From assembly GCA_009781755.1 (NCBI GenBank), contig WQVD01000001.1:186001-250000 (forward strand): 64,000 nucleotides of DNA, written 5' to 3'. A program made the translations under genes and the position numbers. This DNA is from Defluviitaleaceae bacterium (GTDB taxonomy: Bacteria; Bacillota; Clostridia; Lachnospirales; WQUN01). The notes under the pieces are model-generated. The model searched no databases. It worked only from the letters and a program-made list of their open reading frames with translations, and had not been told where the DNA came from. Of this stretch, positions 1-6,908 are shown in pieces (position 1 is the stretch's first letter; the number at the start of each line of letters is the position of its first letter).

Positions 1-47
1 ATATTAACTTGGCAAAGGAAATGATTGACAGACATGGAGGACAATAA
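1..47 (+). CDS. parA: ParA/Soj C-terminal end (partial)
   Basis: Only the last 14 codons of a gene that begins outside the window are present. They read INLAKEMIDRHGGQ and end with TAA at 45-47. The LAKE segment followed by a short tail is how Soj/ParA chromosome-partition ATPases usually finish, and the next gene is parB, its normal partner. The GGAGG inside these last codons (36-40) doubles as the ribosome site of parB, so the two genes are probably translationally coupled. The assignment rests on context more than on the short tail. Confidence 0.7.
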   Translation, partial: INLAKEMIDRHGGQ

Positions 48-48
48 A

Positions 49-918
49 ATGCCCAAAAAGGGATTGGGGCGCGGACTGGATGCTCTCTTGGATAACCGCG
101 ACGAAGAAACAAAAGCCAATGAAGAGCGCGCAGGCGTAACCATGTTGGCCATTAATTTATTGGAGCCCAACGACAAACAGCCACGCAGGCATTTTGATGA
201 AGATTCGCTGTTAGAATTGGCCGAATCCATGAAGAATTTTGGCGTAATCCAGCCGTTGTTGGTGAAGGAAGCGGGCGGATTTTACACGATTATCGCGGGC
301 GAACGTCGTTATCGTGCTGCGCGGCTGGCACAACTTACGGAAATCCCTGTCGTGGTGAAGGAATACACGCCCGTAGATGAATTACAAGTCGCACTCATCG
401 AAAATATTCAACGGCAAGACCTAACCCCCATTGAGGAAGCGCAATGCTACGCCCGCTTAATGGATGAATTTTTTTACAGCGCGGACAAAATCGCGCAACA
501 AGTGGGGAAAAGCAAACACGCTGTTTTGGGCATGCTTCAATTATTAAAATTGTCTCCGGCGGCGCAGGCATTTGCCGTTACGGGGGAAATCACCGCCAGC
601 CATGCCAAAGTCTTGCTCGCCATCACCGACCCCCGCAAGCAAGCCAACTTGGCGGAACGTGTAGCAGACGAAGGCTTGAGTGTGCGCGCAACAGAAATTG
701 CCGTGGCCGCCGCGCTGCGCGAAGCAACCACCCGAACGGAAGAAACATTGCCCGAAGCCGTCTTGCAAGCCTACCGCACCGCAGAAATCGACCTCAAGCA
801 CGCATTGGGCGCAAAGGTAAGTATCCGCCCCGGCAAGAAAAAAGGACGCATCGAAATTGAATATTACTCGCCCAATGAATTGGAGCGATTGTTGCATTTG
901 CTTCGTACAGTGCAATAG
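49..918 (+). CDS. parB: Chromosome-partitioning protein ParB/Spo0J
   Basis: A 289-residue ParB. Start ATG at 49 was chosen over the upstream ATG at 25 because GGAGG lies 8 nt before it and the protein then begins MPKKGLGRGLDALL, the usual Spo0J N-terminus with its ParA-contacting segment. Visible motifs are the GERRYRA box of the CTP-binding N domain (about residues 90-96), ENIQRQDLTPIEEA, and a helix-turn-helix region (about 145-170) that binds parS. It loads SMC and directs origin segregation, and in spore formers it links segregation to Soj and Spo0A control. Length and motif order are normal. It starts 1 nt after the parA stop. No parS site was recognised in the window. Confidence 0.96.
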   Translation: MPKKGLGRGLDALLDNRDEETKANEERAGVTMLAINLLEPNDKQPRRHFDEDSLLELAESMKNFGVIQPLLVKEAGGFYTIIAGERRYRAARLAQLTEIPVVVKEYTPVDELQVALIENIQRQDLTPIEEAQCYARLMDEFFYSADKIAQQVGKSKHAVLGMLQLLKLSPAAQAFAVTGEITASHAKVLLAITDPRKQANLAERVADEGLSVRATEIAVAAALREATTRTEETLPEAVLQAYRTAEIDLKHALGAKVSIRPGKKKGRIEIEYYSPNELERLLHLLRTVQ

Positions 919-973
919 AGATTTCAAACCAATGGACAAATATTTAAAAAGAAAGCAACATGAAGGGACGCAT

Positions 974-1963
974 ATGATGAAGAAAACAATTTTTAGCGGC
1001 ATGCAAGCCACCGGCAACTTCCACATTGGCAACTGGTTGGGTGCGGCGCGCAATTGGGCGCATCTTTCGGCGGATTACAATTGCTTGTATTGTGTGGTGG
1101 ATTTACACGCGCTTACCGTTCGGCAAGACCCGAAGGCATTGAGCCAAAGTGCGTATAGCGTGTTGGCATGGTACATCGCGTTGGGTTTGAACCCGGAAGA
1201 TAATATTTTATATTTCCAATCGCACGTACCCGCGCATGCAGAGTTGGCTTGGATTCTTAATTGCTTCACTTACGTGGGCGAATTGTCGCGCATGACGCAA
1301 TTCAAGGACAAATCCGCCAAGAACGAGGACAATATTAATGCGGGGTTATATACCTATCCCGTGTTGATGGCCGCTGATATCTTGTTATTCCAAACGCATT
1401 TGGTACCTGTGGGCGATGACCAACGCCAGCATTTGGAACTTACGCGCGATGTCGCACAACGCTTTAATGCTATTTACGGCGATGTTTTCGTCGTGCCCGA
1501 GCCGTATATCCCCAAAGTGGGCGCACGCATCATGGGCCTGCTCAACCCCGAAGGCAAAATGTCAAAATCCGGCGACAATCCCAACGACTGTATTTTTCTA
1601 TCCGACGAACCGGACGCGATTTTGAAGAAATTTAAACGCGCCGTAACAGATTCGGACAACGCGGTATTTGCGTCACCGGAAAAACCCGGCATCACCAATT
1701 TGCTTTCGATTTATTCATGCGTAACAGGCAAAACGTTGGATGAAAGCGTAGCGGCCTTCGCGGCAAGCGGCTACGGAGATTTCAAAACCCGCGTAGGCGA
1801 AGCCGTAGTGGAAGCCTTAGCACCCTACCGCGCTGAATATGACCGATTGATGGCCGACAGGGCGTATTTGGACAGCGTTTTGCAAAGTGGCGCAGCGAAG
1901 GCACAGGCACTGGCAGCGCCGACGTTGGTTCGTGTGAAGGAAGCTATTGGCTTGCCGGTTTGA
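974..1963 (+). CDS. trpS: Tryptophanyl-tRNA synthetase
   Basis: Class I aminoacyl-tRNA synthetase that charges tRNA-Trp in the cytosol, 329 residues. The open frame extends upstream into parB, but ATG at 974 (followed by a second ATG) has GAAGGGA at 962-968 and gives the normal N-terminus MMKKTIFSGMQATGNFHIGN. The HIGH-like motif is HIGN near residue 17 and the second signature KMSKS is present in GKMSKSGDNP. The family is usually 325-340 residues, so it is complete. The 55 nt between parB and trpS hold no T-box, so no tRNA-sensing control is visible. A repeat and a terminator follow directly. Confidence 0.96.
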   Translation: MMKKTIFSGMQATGNFHIGNWLGAARNWAHLSADYNCLYCVVDLHALTVRQDPKALSQSAYSVLAWYIALGLNPEDNILYFQSHVPAHAELAWILNCFTYVGELSRMTQFKDKSAKNEDNINAGLYTYPVLMAADILLFQTHLVPVGDDQRQHLELTRDVAQRFNAIYGDVFVVPEPYIPKVGARIMGLLNPEGKMSKSGDNPNDCIFLSDEPDAILKKFKRAVTDSDNAVFASPEKPGITNLLSIYSCVTGKTLDESVAAFAASGYGDFKTRVGEAVVEALAPYRAEYDRLMADRAYLDSVLQSGAAKAQALAAPTLVRVKEAIGLPV

Positions 1964-1974
1964 CGGGTGATGGA

Positions 1975-2047
1975 AAGAGAAAAGATTAAAACCCCGGGCG
2001 CTGCCCGGACCCGCGAGCTTTAAAAAGCTCGACCAAACTTTTCAAGT
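1975..2047 (+). repeat. Intergenic repeat, copy A (short form)
   Basis: One of five copies of a dispersed intergenic repeat. It has a GC-rich hairpin core (CCCGGGCGCTGCCCGG) followed by a second hairpin, CGAGCTTT/AAAAGCTCG. Positions 2009-2045 are identical over 37 nt to 47372-47408 (copy E). Like the others it is followed by an AT-rich hairpin that can act as terminator. It sits just behind trpS. Confidence 0.8.
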
Positions 2048-2077
2048 AAAAATCGCGCAAAATCGGCGCGATTTTTT
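2048..2077 (+). terminator. Intrinsic terminator after trpS
   Basis: An 11-bp stem AAAAATCGCGC (2048-2058) pairs with its complement at 2066-2076 and runs into six T. The stem is also A-rich on the left side, so it can serve the oppositely oriented ABC-F gene as well. Confidence 0.85.
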
Positions 2078-2110
2078 GATTTTTTAATGTACGGTCATTG
2101 CATCATGAAA

Positions 2111-2149
2111 AATAATCAGTTGGTGGCAAATTGCCACCTACTGATTATT
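2111..2149. repeat. 27-nt palindrome family, copy P1 (core 2117-2143)
   Basis: Core left arm CAGTTGGTGGC, centre AAATT, right arm the reverse complement with one mismatch. The pairing continues outward through AATAAT/ATTATT to 19 bp. It lies between the convergent trpS and ABC-F genes. Same 11-5-11 layout with CA/TG ends as the six other copies listed here. Confidence 0.8.
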
Positions 2150-2164
2150 TTAAACAACACACTT

Positions 2165-2256
2165 TTTAATTGAACGACGGCGAAGCCCGAAAGGGGTCAA
2201 GGGGATTATTCTCCTTGCGGGGTTTGGGGCGGATGCCCCAAGGTCTTATCTTTTGA
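2165..2256 (-). repeat. Intergenic repeat, copy B (long form, minus strand)
   Basis: Read on the minus strand it runs AAGACCTTGGGG, a hairpin closing with CCCC, then AAGGAG..CCCCTTGACCCC, then GGCTTCGCCGTCG and TTCAATTA. Copies C and D share the same order of segments. It sits directly behind the stop of the ABC-F gene at 2266. Confidence 0.78.
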
Positions 2257-2265
2257 CCTTATCCC

Positions 2266-3831
2266 CTACTCCCCCGCCAACTCCACAACCTGCCCCGCAC
2301 CCATCTCCCACATGCGCGTAGCGAATTTGTCAATAAAATAACGGTCGTGGGAAATCATTAGCAGCGTGCAATCATGATCGATGGCTGATATGGCCTCCTC
2401 GATCCACTCGCGGGACTCAATGTCCAAGTGGTTCGTGGGTTCATCTAGGATTAGAAAATTAATTTTATCTTGCATGAGCAATGCCAGTTTGAGTCGGCTC
2501 CTTTCTCCGCCGGAGAGAGCGCTGACTTTTTTGGTTACGTCGTCCATGCGGAAGTTGAAAGAGGCTAGCATGGCGCGGGCTTTGTCTTCGGGTAGGCCGG
2601 TTTCGTTGCGCACGGTTTCCAGCATGGTGAGGGTGGGGTCGGCGAAGGTGACGATTTGCGGTAGGTAGGCGAATTTTATATTGGATGCGACTTTTACGGT
2701 ACCTGCATCGGGCATTTCTTCGCCGGTAATGAGCTTGATGAAGGTTGATTTGCCGCAGCCGTTGGGGCCAACGAGCGCAATGTTATCGCCGCGCTTGATG
2801 ATTAGTGACGCGTCTTGTAATAATGTTTTATCTCCAAAAGCTTTGCTGACGCCATCAAATTCGACAACGATTTTGCCTGCGTGGCCGCCTACTTTGAAAT
2901 CTTCGTTGACTTTGCGCACGGTGTTGGGTCGGTCTACTTTTTCCATATGATCCAAGCGCGAGAGGATGGCGTGGTGCTTGGTGGTGAATCGGTTGTTTTG
3001 CACGAACCACTTGGCGCGTTCTTCGATGCGTTTGATTTCTTTTTGTTGCCGTTGATATTGTTCGGCTTGTTGGGCATGCCTTAGGGCACGTTCGCCGGCA
3101 TAAAACGTGTACGCGCCGCCGTAGAAATGCACCTTGCCGAAGTCCACTTCGATGATGCGCTTGACTACATTGTCCAAAAATGTACGGTCGTGGGAAATGC
3201 AAACCACGGTGCCTTTAAAATCATTTAAAAATTGTTCCAGCCAATGCAGTGATGGAAAATCCAAGTGGTTGGTGGGTTCGTCCAGCAGCAGGATATCGCA
3301 TTCGCGCAGGAGGATACGCGCTAAGTTGACGCGGGTTTTCTCCCCACCGGACAGAGTGGCGAATAGGCCGTTTTTCATCGCATCGGAAATATTCATGCCG
3401 TTGCAAATTTTATCGATTTTGTAATCCACGTCGTACCCGCCGAGGCGTTCGTAATCCTCCATGAGCTTGCCGTAACGCGTCATGATTTTGTCGTCGTAGT
3501 CGGTGGCGAGCAGTTCTTCGTGGGTTTTCATGTCGCGGTAGATGGCGGTTACTTCGGCAAAGGACGAACGCAAGATGTCTTCCACCGTCGCGCCTTCGTC
3601 AAAGTCGGGGATTTGCGCCAATATTTCCACGCGCTTGCCCGATGCTTTGGACAGAGTGCCGCTTTCGTAGTCTTCATCCTCGGCCAGTACTTTAAACAGC
3701 GTGGTCTTGCCTGCGCCATTGCGTCCCAACAGGCCAATCTTCTCCCCGCTGAATATTTCTAGGGAAATACCTTGCAATACATGGTTGGCACCATAATATT
3801 TGTGCAGTTCGTGTAGTGATATGTCTATCAT
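2266..3831 (-). CDS. ABC-F family ATPase (ribosome-associated)
   Basis: A 521-residue soluble protein with two ABC ATPase domains and no membrane segment. Walker A motifs are GRNGAGKTT (about residues 36-44) and GPNGCGKST (about 355-363). LSGGEKTR and LSGGERSR signatures and two LLLDEPTNHLD/LILDEPTNHLD Walker B sites follow. The charged linker between domains (about 240-300, RQQKEIKRIEERAKWF) is the P-site-tRNA interaction motif region of ABC-F proteins. Such proteins bind the ribosomal E site, either as translation factors or as protection against antibiotics. Which of these applies cannot be decided from sequence. A leader of about 310 nt with a peptide ORF and a terminator precedes it, which favours induction by ribosome stalling. 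SD AAAGGAG precedes the ATG at 3831. Confidence 0.92.
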   Translation of the reverse strand: MIDISLHELHKYYGANHVLQGISLEIFSGEKIGLLGRNGAGKTTLFKVLAEDEDYESGTLSKASGKRVEILAQIPDFDEGATVEDILRSSFAEVTAIYRDMKTHEELLATDYDDKIMTRYGKLMEDYERLGGYDVDYKIDKICNGMNISDAMKNGLFATLSGGEKTRVNLARILLRECDILLLDEPTNHLDFPSLHWLEQFLNDFKGTVVCISHDRTFLDNVVKRIIEVDFGKVHFYGGAYTFYAGERALRHAQQAEQYQRQQKEIKRIEERAKWFVQNNRFTTKHHAILSRLDHMEKVDRPNTVRKVNEDFKVGGHAGKIVVEFDGVSKAFGDKTLLQDASLIIKRGDNIALVGPNGCGKSTFIKLITGEEMPDAGTVKVASNIKFAYLPQIVTFADPTLTMLETVRNETGLPEDKARAMLASFNFRMDDVTKKVSALSGGERSRLKLALLMQDKINFLILDEPTNHLDIESREWIEEAISAIDHDCTLLMISHDRYFIDKFATRMWEMGAGQVVELAGE

Positions 3832-3871
3832 GTGAATCGCTCCTTTTTAATTGAATAATTTTCATGGGCAT

Positions 3872-3905
3872 AAAAAACCCCGAGCGACTGTTGGCCGCAC
3901 GGGGT
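3872..3905 (-). terminator. Attenuator terminator in ABC-F leader
   Basis: On the minus strand ACCCCG-T-GCG pairs with CGC-T-CGGGGT around a 9-nt loop and runs into six T, about 40 nt before the ABC-F start codon. It lies downstream of a leader peptide, so transcription would stop here unless an alternative fold forms. A competing pairing GTTGG (about 3921-3925) with CCAAC (about 3891-3895), which falls inside the terminator loop, is visible. Confidence 0.75.
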
Positions 3906-3932
3906 GGGTTGATGTCATCAAACCAACGCTAT

Positions 3933-4037
3933 CTAGGCACGCAAACAATCGAAAAATGGGTAGACTAACCCCTTGTTTGAATCCGCACCTGCGCAAAGTT
4001 GGTGGTGTAGAACCGCCAAGGTTATTGATTGTTTCAT
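3933..4037 (-). CDS. Leader peptide of the ABC-F attenuator, 34 residues
   Basis: A small ORF too short for most gene callers. It starts at ATG 4037 with a very strong ribosome site, AAGGAGGTGAAGAGGC, and stops with TAG at 3933-3935. The peptide starts MKQSITLAVLHHQLCAG and ends YPFFDCLRA. It is the only well-initiated ORF between the promoter near 4154-4182 and the ABC-F gene, and a terminator follows 27 nt after its stop. That layout matches ribosome-mediated attenuators of antibiotic-inducible ABC-F genes. The inference is that drug-stalled ribosomes on this ORF release the terminator. The peptide sequence itself is not one I recognise. Confidence 0.65.
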   Translation of the reverse strand: MKQSITLAVLHHQLCAGADSNKGLVYPFFDCLRA

Positions 4038-4058
4038 GCCTCTTCACCTCCTTCAAGT

Positions 4059-4123
4059 GAGCAATTTGCAGAACGCTTCACCCGCAATTTGCGAACGGGA
4101 AATTCCGCTTTAGCGGAATTTTT
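4059..4123 (-). promoter_or_regulatory. Two-hairpin leader RNA motif shared with infC
   Basis: Read on the minus strand: a hairpin TTCCGC-TAAA-GCGGAA, a CCCGTTC linker, then a second hairpin CAAATTGC/GCAAATTG whose loop is GGGTGAAGCGTTCT. The CCC of the linker can pair with GGG in the loop, giving a possible pseudoknot. Almost the same sequence occurs at 28253-28318 before infC. It is placed immediately before the leader peptide's ribosome site. Confidence 0.65.
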
Positions 4124-4153
4124 CTCGCCGGTTTTCTGTAATGCTTCAAACTT

Positions 4154-4182
4154 ATTATAACCTATAATAACAAAGTCGTAAA
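4154..4182 (-). promoter_or_regulatory. Promoter of ABC-F leader
   Basis: On the minus strand TTTACG (4182-4177), a 17-nt spacer and TATAAT (4159-4154). The -10 is perfect and the -35 matches four of six positions. Transcription would start near 4147, giving a leader of about 310 nt. Confidence 0.6.
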
Positions 4183-4249
4183 ATCACCGTGGTAACATAA
4201 ATCCGAATACGCCCCTGTTGATGTTAAAACCAGTATGAAAATGCCGTGG

Positions 4250-4660
4250 TTAATTTAATAAACCAACTTCGTCTTGCCGATCAAGATATTTTTTGATTTC
4301 ATCAAGAAATGATTCGGCTGAAATCAATTGGTTTGTTACTTCATCCTTGCTAAGGATATAGAAATCATCATAATCGCTTTCATTTCGGACTTGAAACAGG
4401 GTTTCAATTGTATTCGACATCACTTTTGGAAAAATACCTGTCTTGATAAATTCACGGCGAAAATATCCGATAACTTGCCCATGATTGCCAAAATCAACAC
4501 CCCTAAGTGCCATAACACTGCGCATGGCGTGGAATATACAATAATATGACCGATTGGCAGCGGCAAAATAATCTCCGATATTAATTAGTGCTTTTGCGGC
4601 AACAAGACATTGCTCTGCCTTGTCAAACCTATATTTTGACATGTCCTTAGCGTGCTGCAT
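4250..4660 (-). CDS. HEPN-domain protein (putative toxin of MNT/HEPN pair)
   Basis: A 136-residue helical protein with the HEPN signature R-x6-H (RSYYCIFH, about residues 52-59) within a HEPN fold (AEQCLVAAKALINIGDYFAAANRSYYCIFHAM begins and surrounds it). HEPN proteins of this type are RNases or targets of nucleotidyl transfer and act as toxins with MNT partners. Start ATG 4660 was chosen for its AAGGGG ribosome site inside the end of the MNT gene, with a 14-nt overlap. The longer frame starting at 4687 lacks such a site. Translational coupling with the MNT gene suggests the normal toxin-antitoxin balance. Toxicity is inferred from the family. Confidence 0.85.
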   Translation of the reverse strand: MQHAKDMSKYRFDKAEQCLVAAKALINIGDYFAAANRSYYCIFHAMRSVMALRGVDFGNHGQVIGYFRREFIKTGIFPKVMSNTIETLFQVRNESDYDDFYILSKDEVTNQLISAESFLDEIKKYLDRQDEVGLLN

Positions 4661-4997
4661 ATAGTTCAACCCCTTCAGAAAGAACATTGCGATAAAACGG
4701 TGAAATAGGAAGCCTACTCATAAAAAGATTTTCATCGTTCAATATCATGCTTACAATAATATCATGCTCAAGCCCCAAATCGCTTGTCATGTCGTACATT
4801 CGATGTTGGTATTCCTTTTTTTCTGCCTCGGAAACATCCGCCAACACCATGATGTCCAAGTCGGAAAATTCCCTGAAATCGCCACGAGCGTATGAACCAT
4901 AAAGAATTATTTTACGCAATTTGTCGCCCATAAGGGATTGCGTGTTGCGACGCAATACTTCTGTGACGCTGATTAGGGATGGGGAGAAATTATTCAT
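4647..4997 (-). CDS. MNT nucleotidyltransferase (putative antitoxin)
   Basis: A 116-residue minimal nucleotidyltransferase. It carries the motif GSYARG(x6)DLDIMV (about residues 34-52), the GS and DxD residues that hold the metal and nucleotide. In described MNT/HEPN pairs this enzyme AMPylates or otherwise neutralises the HEPN partner. Start ATG 4997 has GGGAGG 7 nt upstream; the longer frame from 5027 does not. It overlaps the RelB-like gene by 8 nt and the HEPN gene by 14 nt, so all three are probably one transcript. Confidence 0.87.
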   Translation of the reverse strand: MNNFSPSLISVTEVLRRNTQSLMGDKLRKIILYGSYARGDFREFSDLDIMVLADVSEAEKKEYQHRMYDMTSDLGLEHDIIVSMILNDENLFMSRLPISPFYRNVLSEGVELYAAR

Positions 4998-5217
4998 GGA
5001 ATACCTCCCGTTCATCCGATTTTGCAATTACCGCTTGCGTAACCGTATTAGATTGATATCTGACAATTTCAAATGGAAATCCACCGCGCATCAGCGATTG
5101 CCGCAAAAAAACATTAACCGCATCGGTTACAGTCAAGCCAAAGCTAGCAAACAGTTCTTCGGCATTAGTTTTTACTTCGGGTTCGATTCTCAAATTCATT
5201 ACTGCCGTCCTTGCCAT
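4990..5217 (-). CDS. RelB/DinJ-family antitoxin-like DNA-binding protein
   Basis: A 75-residue protein starting MARTAVMNLRIEPEVKTNAEELFASFGLTVTDAVNVFL. This is the ribbon-helix-helix N-terminus of RelB/DinJ antitoxins, which dimerise and repress their own operon. SD GAGGTGAT lies before ATG 5217. Normally a RelE/YafQ-type toxin follows, but here the next genes are MNT and HEPN and no RelE-like frame is seen. The protein may therefore be a borrowed repressor for the MNT/HEPN pair, or the leftover of a RelBE locus. The C-terminal part (after about residue 45) is variable in this family, so no partner can be predicted from it. Confidence 0.82.
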   Translation of the reverse strand: MARTAVMNLRIEPEVKTNAEELFASFGLTVTDAVNVFLRQSLMRGGFPFEIVRYQSNTVTQAVIAKSDEREVFHE

Positions 5218-5269
5218 AAAATCACCTCGAATAAATGGTAGCACATCGGTCATACATATGCAATACAGA

Positions 5270-5329
5270 AATAAAACCGCCCTTTCATGTAAAGATGGAT
5301 AATCCTCATCATGAAAGAGCGGCTTTATT
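5270..5329. terminator. Long hairpin terminator between TA group and 5364-6398 gene
   Basis: Arms 5270-5289 and 5310-5329 pair over about 20 bp with two mismatches (AATAAA, CCGC and CTTTCATG blocks). On the minus strand the stem ends in GGTTTTATTTC, so it most likely ends the transcript of the upstream gene (5364-6398, minus strand). Confidence 0.75.
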
Positions 5330-5363
5330 ACTTAGGAGAGTAGTATAAGGGGGTGAACTTTAT

Positions 5364-6398
5364 TTATTCATCAAAATTGATTCCAAACGAGTTATTCGCA
5401 GTATCTACAAATATAAGCACGCGTTCGCCCCATATTTGGCGGAGTGTTTCGATGGGTACGATGGTGCGGCCTCTGTCCGTGTACGGGGCAAATGCTGCAC
5501 GGTACTCCCTGTCGCCAACGGTAAAATACGGTTGACCTAAGACAAGCGTTGCATCGCCAATGATAATGGTGCGCGCCGCACTTATCCAAATAATTTCATA
5601 ACCGAATAAATCGGCAAATGACCTAAGCGGTACGCCAATAATCGGCACACCGGCTTCTGTGTACACCACCCGATGCCCCACGCCATCCAAAAATGCTACC
5701 GATGCTCCATTGACGTAGGCTGTGTTTGATGCTTCGGGTATTATTGGCAGTATGGGTGCAGGGTCGTATTCCGGGGTAGGAGTGGGTGCGGGGGTGGGTG
5801 CAGGGGTTGGCTCTGGGGTAGGTTCGGGGGTTGGCGCAGGTGCAGGTTCAGGGGTAAGCTCGGGCTCCGGGGTAGATTGCAGGGTATGCGGTGTTCCCCC
5901 TGCGGGAGGTACTCTATCTGTACGTTCCCCGGGAATTACATCCCATGCAAATCCATGGTATGGCCTCGAAGGATAAGGATCACTAAAATTCCCATGGAAT
6001 GTTCTCCTAGTATAGAGAACCCAGGAATAAGGAATCACTAAGTCGTAGCTTTGATCACTGGGTATTCTCCATCCTGCTGGTAAAAAAAGCGAAACGACAA
6101 TGTTTTCGTCAGTGTGAGGTATTATTGATAATTTATCAACAAAAAGAAAAACACCTTCTTGAGGAACATCCCAACTATCAATAGTTATTACATAATGCTG
6201 GTCGCTGTGGCGTACATGAATTAAGGCATAGTCAGGCGCTTCCGTTCGGGTAGTTACGATTACCATGAATCGCAAATCGACTGTATCTGCCTCCTCAGCC
6301 GATACGGTTGTGGCAAATGCGGTTGTCATGCTCGCCATAAGCACAAGTACCAAGGCGATGGAGAAGATTTTCCGCAAGCTGATGTGAAATTTTTTCAT
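5364..6398 (-). CDS. Secreted protein with copper-amine-oxidase N-terminal-like fold
   Basis: A 344-residue exported protein of unknown role. Start ATG 6398 has GGAGGA 9 nt upstream and gives a clear signal peptide (KKFHISLRK, then a hydrophobic run ending ATTVSA, about residue 35). An N-terminal domain of about 110 residues is not recognised. A linker of repeated PTPEP/PAPTP units (about residues 160-195) is typical of a wall-spanning stretch. The last 110 residues (ASVAFLDGVGHRVVYTEAG..VPLRSFADLFGYEIIW..RGRTIVPIETLRQIWG) match the copper-amine-oxidase N1 fold used in many Clostridia surface proteins, probably for carbohydrate or wall binding. Despite the name it needs no copper. Confidence 0.8.
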   Translation of the reverse strand: MKKFHISLRKIFSIALVLVLMASMTTAFATTVSAEEADTVDLRFMVIVTTRTEAPDYALIHVRHSDQHYVITIDSWDVPQEGVFLFVDKLSIIPHTDENIVVSLFLPAGWRIPSDQSYDLVIPYSWVLYTRRTFHGNFSDPYPSRPYHGFAWDVIPGERTDRVPPAGGTPHTLQSTPEPELTPEPAPAPTPEPTPEPTPAPTPAPTPTPEYDPAPILPIIPEASNTAYVNGASVAFLDGVGHRVVYTEAGVPIIGVPLRSFADLFGYEIIWISAARTIIIGDATLVLGQPYFTVGDREYRAAFAPYTDRGRTIVPIETLRQIWGERVLIFVDTANNSFGINFDE

Positions 6399-6486
6399 TT
6401 TCTTGTCCTCCTCAGACATAAAATAGATTGACTGTTACTTACCCCAACGACGGGGAGGGAGCACCAAACCCCGCCGCAGGGCAAGC

Positions 6487-6532
6487 AAAAAAGGTGTGCA
6501 AGGATGGCAATAACTGCCATCACCTACACACC
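6487..6532 (-). terminator. Hairpin with T-run upstream of the 5364-6398 gene
   Basis: On the minus strand GGTGTG pairs with CACACC and GATGGCA with TGCCATC, followed by six T. It lies about 90 nt before the start codon of the exported protein, so it either ends an upstream RNA from the 6540-6900 region or acts as an attenuator. Confidence 0.7.
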
Positions 6533-6641
6533 TTGAAGGCTCAAGAAAACAAGCGCAACCGCGCTGTCACTTACATCAACCAAAATAACACGAACAACGC
6601 CACTTCTTGAATCGGCCTTGATTCGGTGCTACACTATGGTT

Positions 6642-6740
6642 GCGCAGTGGCAGGCTTGGCCTGTGTGTGTTAGGTGATGTTCTGGATCCCTACACTCGCC
6701 GCTCGGTGTTGCAAGCACCTTGCGGTCACTGCATTTTTTG
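6642..6740 (+). ncRNA. Candidate structured small RNA in the 6426-6908 gap
   Basis: The 480-nt gap between two minus-strand genes has no convincing ORF. On the plus strand TTGAAT (6607-6612), 17 nt, TACACT (6630-6635) form a promoter. About 8 nt on, GCAGTG (6644-6649) pairs with CACTGC (6727-6732), which is directly followed by six T. Inside, GCAGG/CCTTGC and CTTG/CAAG continue the helix. A rod-shaped RNA of about 97 nt closed at both ends and ending in a T-run is therefore possible. It lacks the GGAAGGAAGCAGC core of SRP RNA and the motifs of tmRNA or RNase P. The opposite strand also has a promoter-like TTGCAT-N17-TAGGAT near 6750, so the strand is not certain. Confidence 0.4.
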
Positions 6741-6908
6741 TTGCTCGCAAATCCTAACACATGTGTTGTTAACATGCAACATCGCGTACAATCCCGTTTA
6801 ACACCTGCATGCGGATTTTATAATGATATTTTTCACGGCCTGCCCCCCTTTGACGTAATCGCGTTGGAACTTACCCATTGCTTTTGCTTCTTTTTTCTGG
6901 GCGATCCT

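Noticed and set aside
544-1053. Minus-strand frame of 169 codons over parB and trpS
   Set aside because: It lies opposite two certain genes and has no family match or ribosome site.
2117-2143. The 11-5-11 palindromes as dif/Xer or other tyrosine-recombinase sites
   Set aside because: dif has 11-bp arms with a 6-nt centre, imperfect symmetry and one copy per chromosome. Here there are seven copies with near-perfect symmetry and varied arms.
5755-5880. CRISPR or tandem DNA repeat in the 5364-6398 gene
   Set aside because: The period is the 6-nt PT/PE codon pattern of a protein linker, not spaced repeats.
5722-5976. Plus-strand frame rich in GVGVGAGVG across the Pro-rich linker
   Set aside because: It is the antisense shadow of the PTPEP repeats in the exported protein, without ribosome site.
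6610-6750. SRP RNA, tmRNA, RNase P or cobalamin riboswitch
   Set aside because: The GGAAGGAAGCAGC, T-loop, GAGGAAAGTCC and GCAACTG..CCACTG motifs are absent; only a GCCACTG word on the minus strand matches part of a B12 box.
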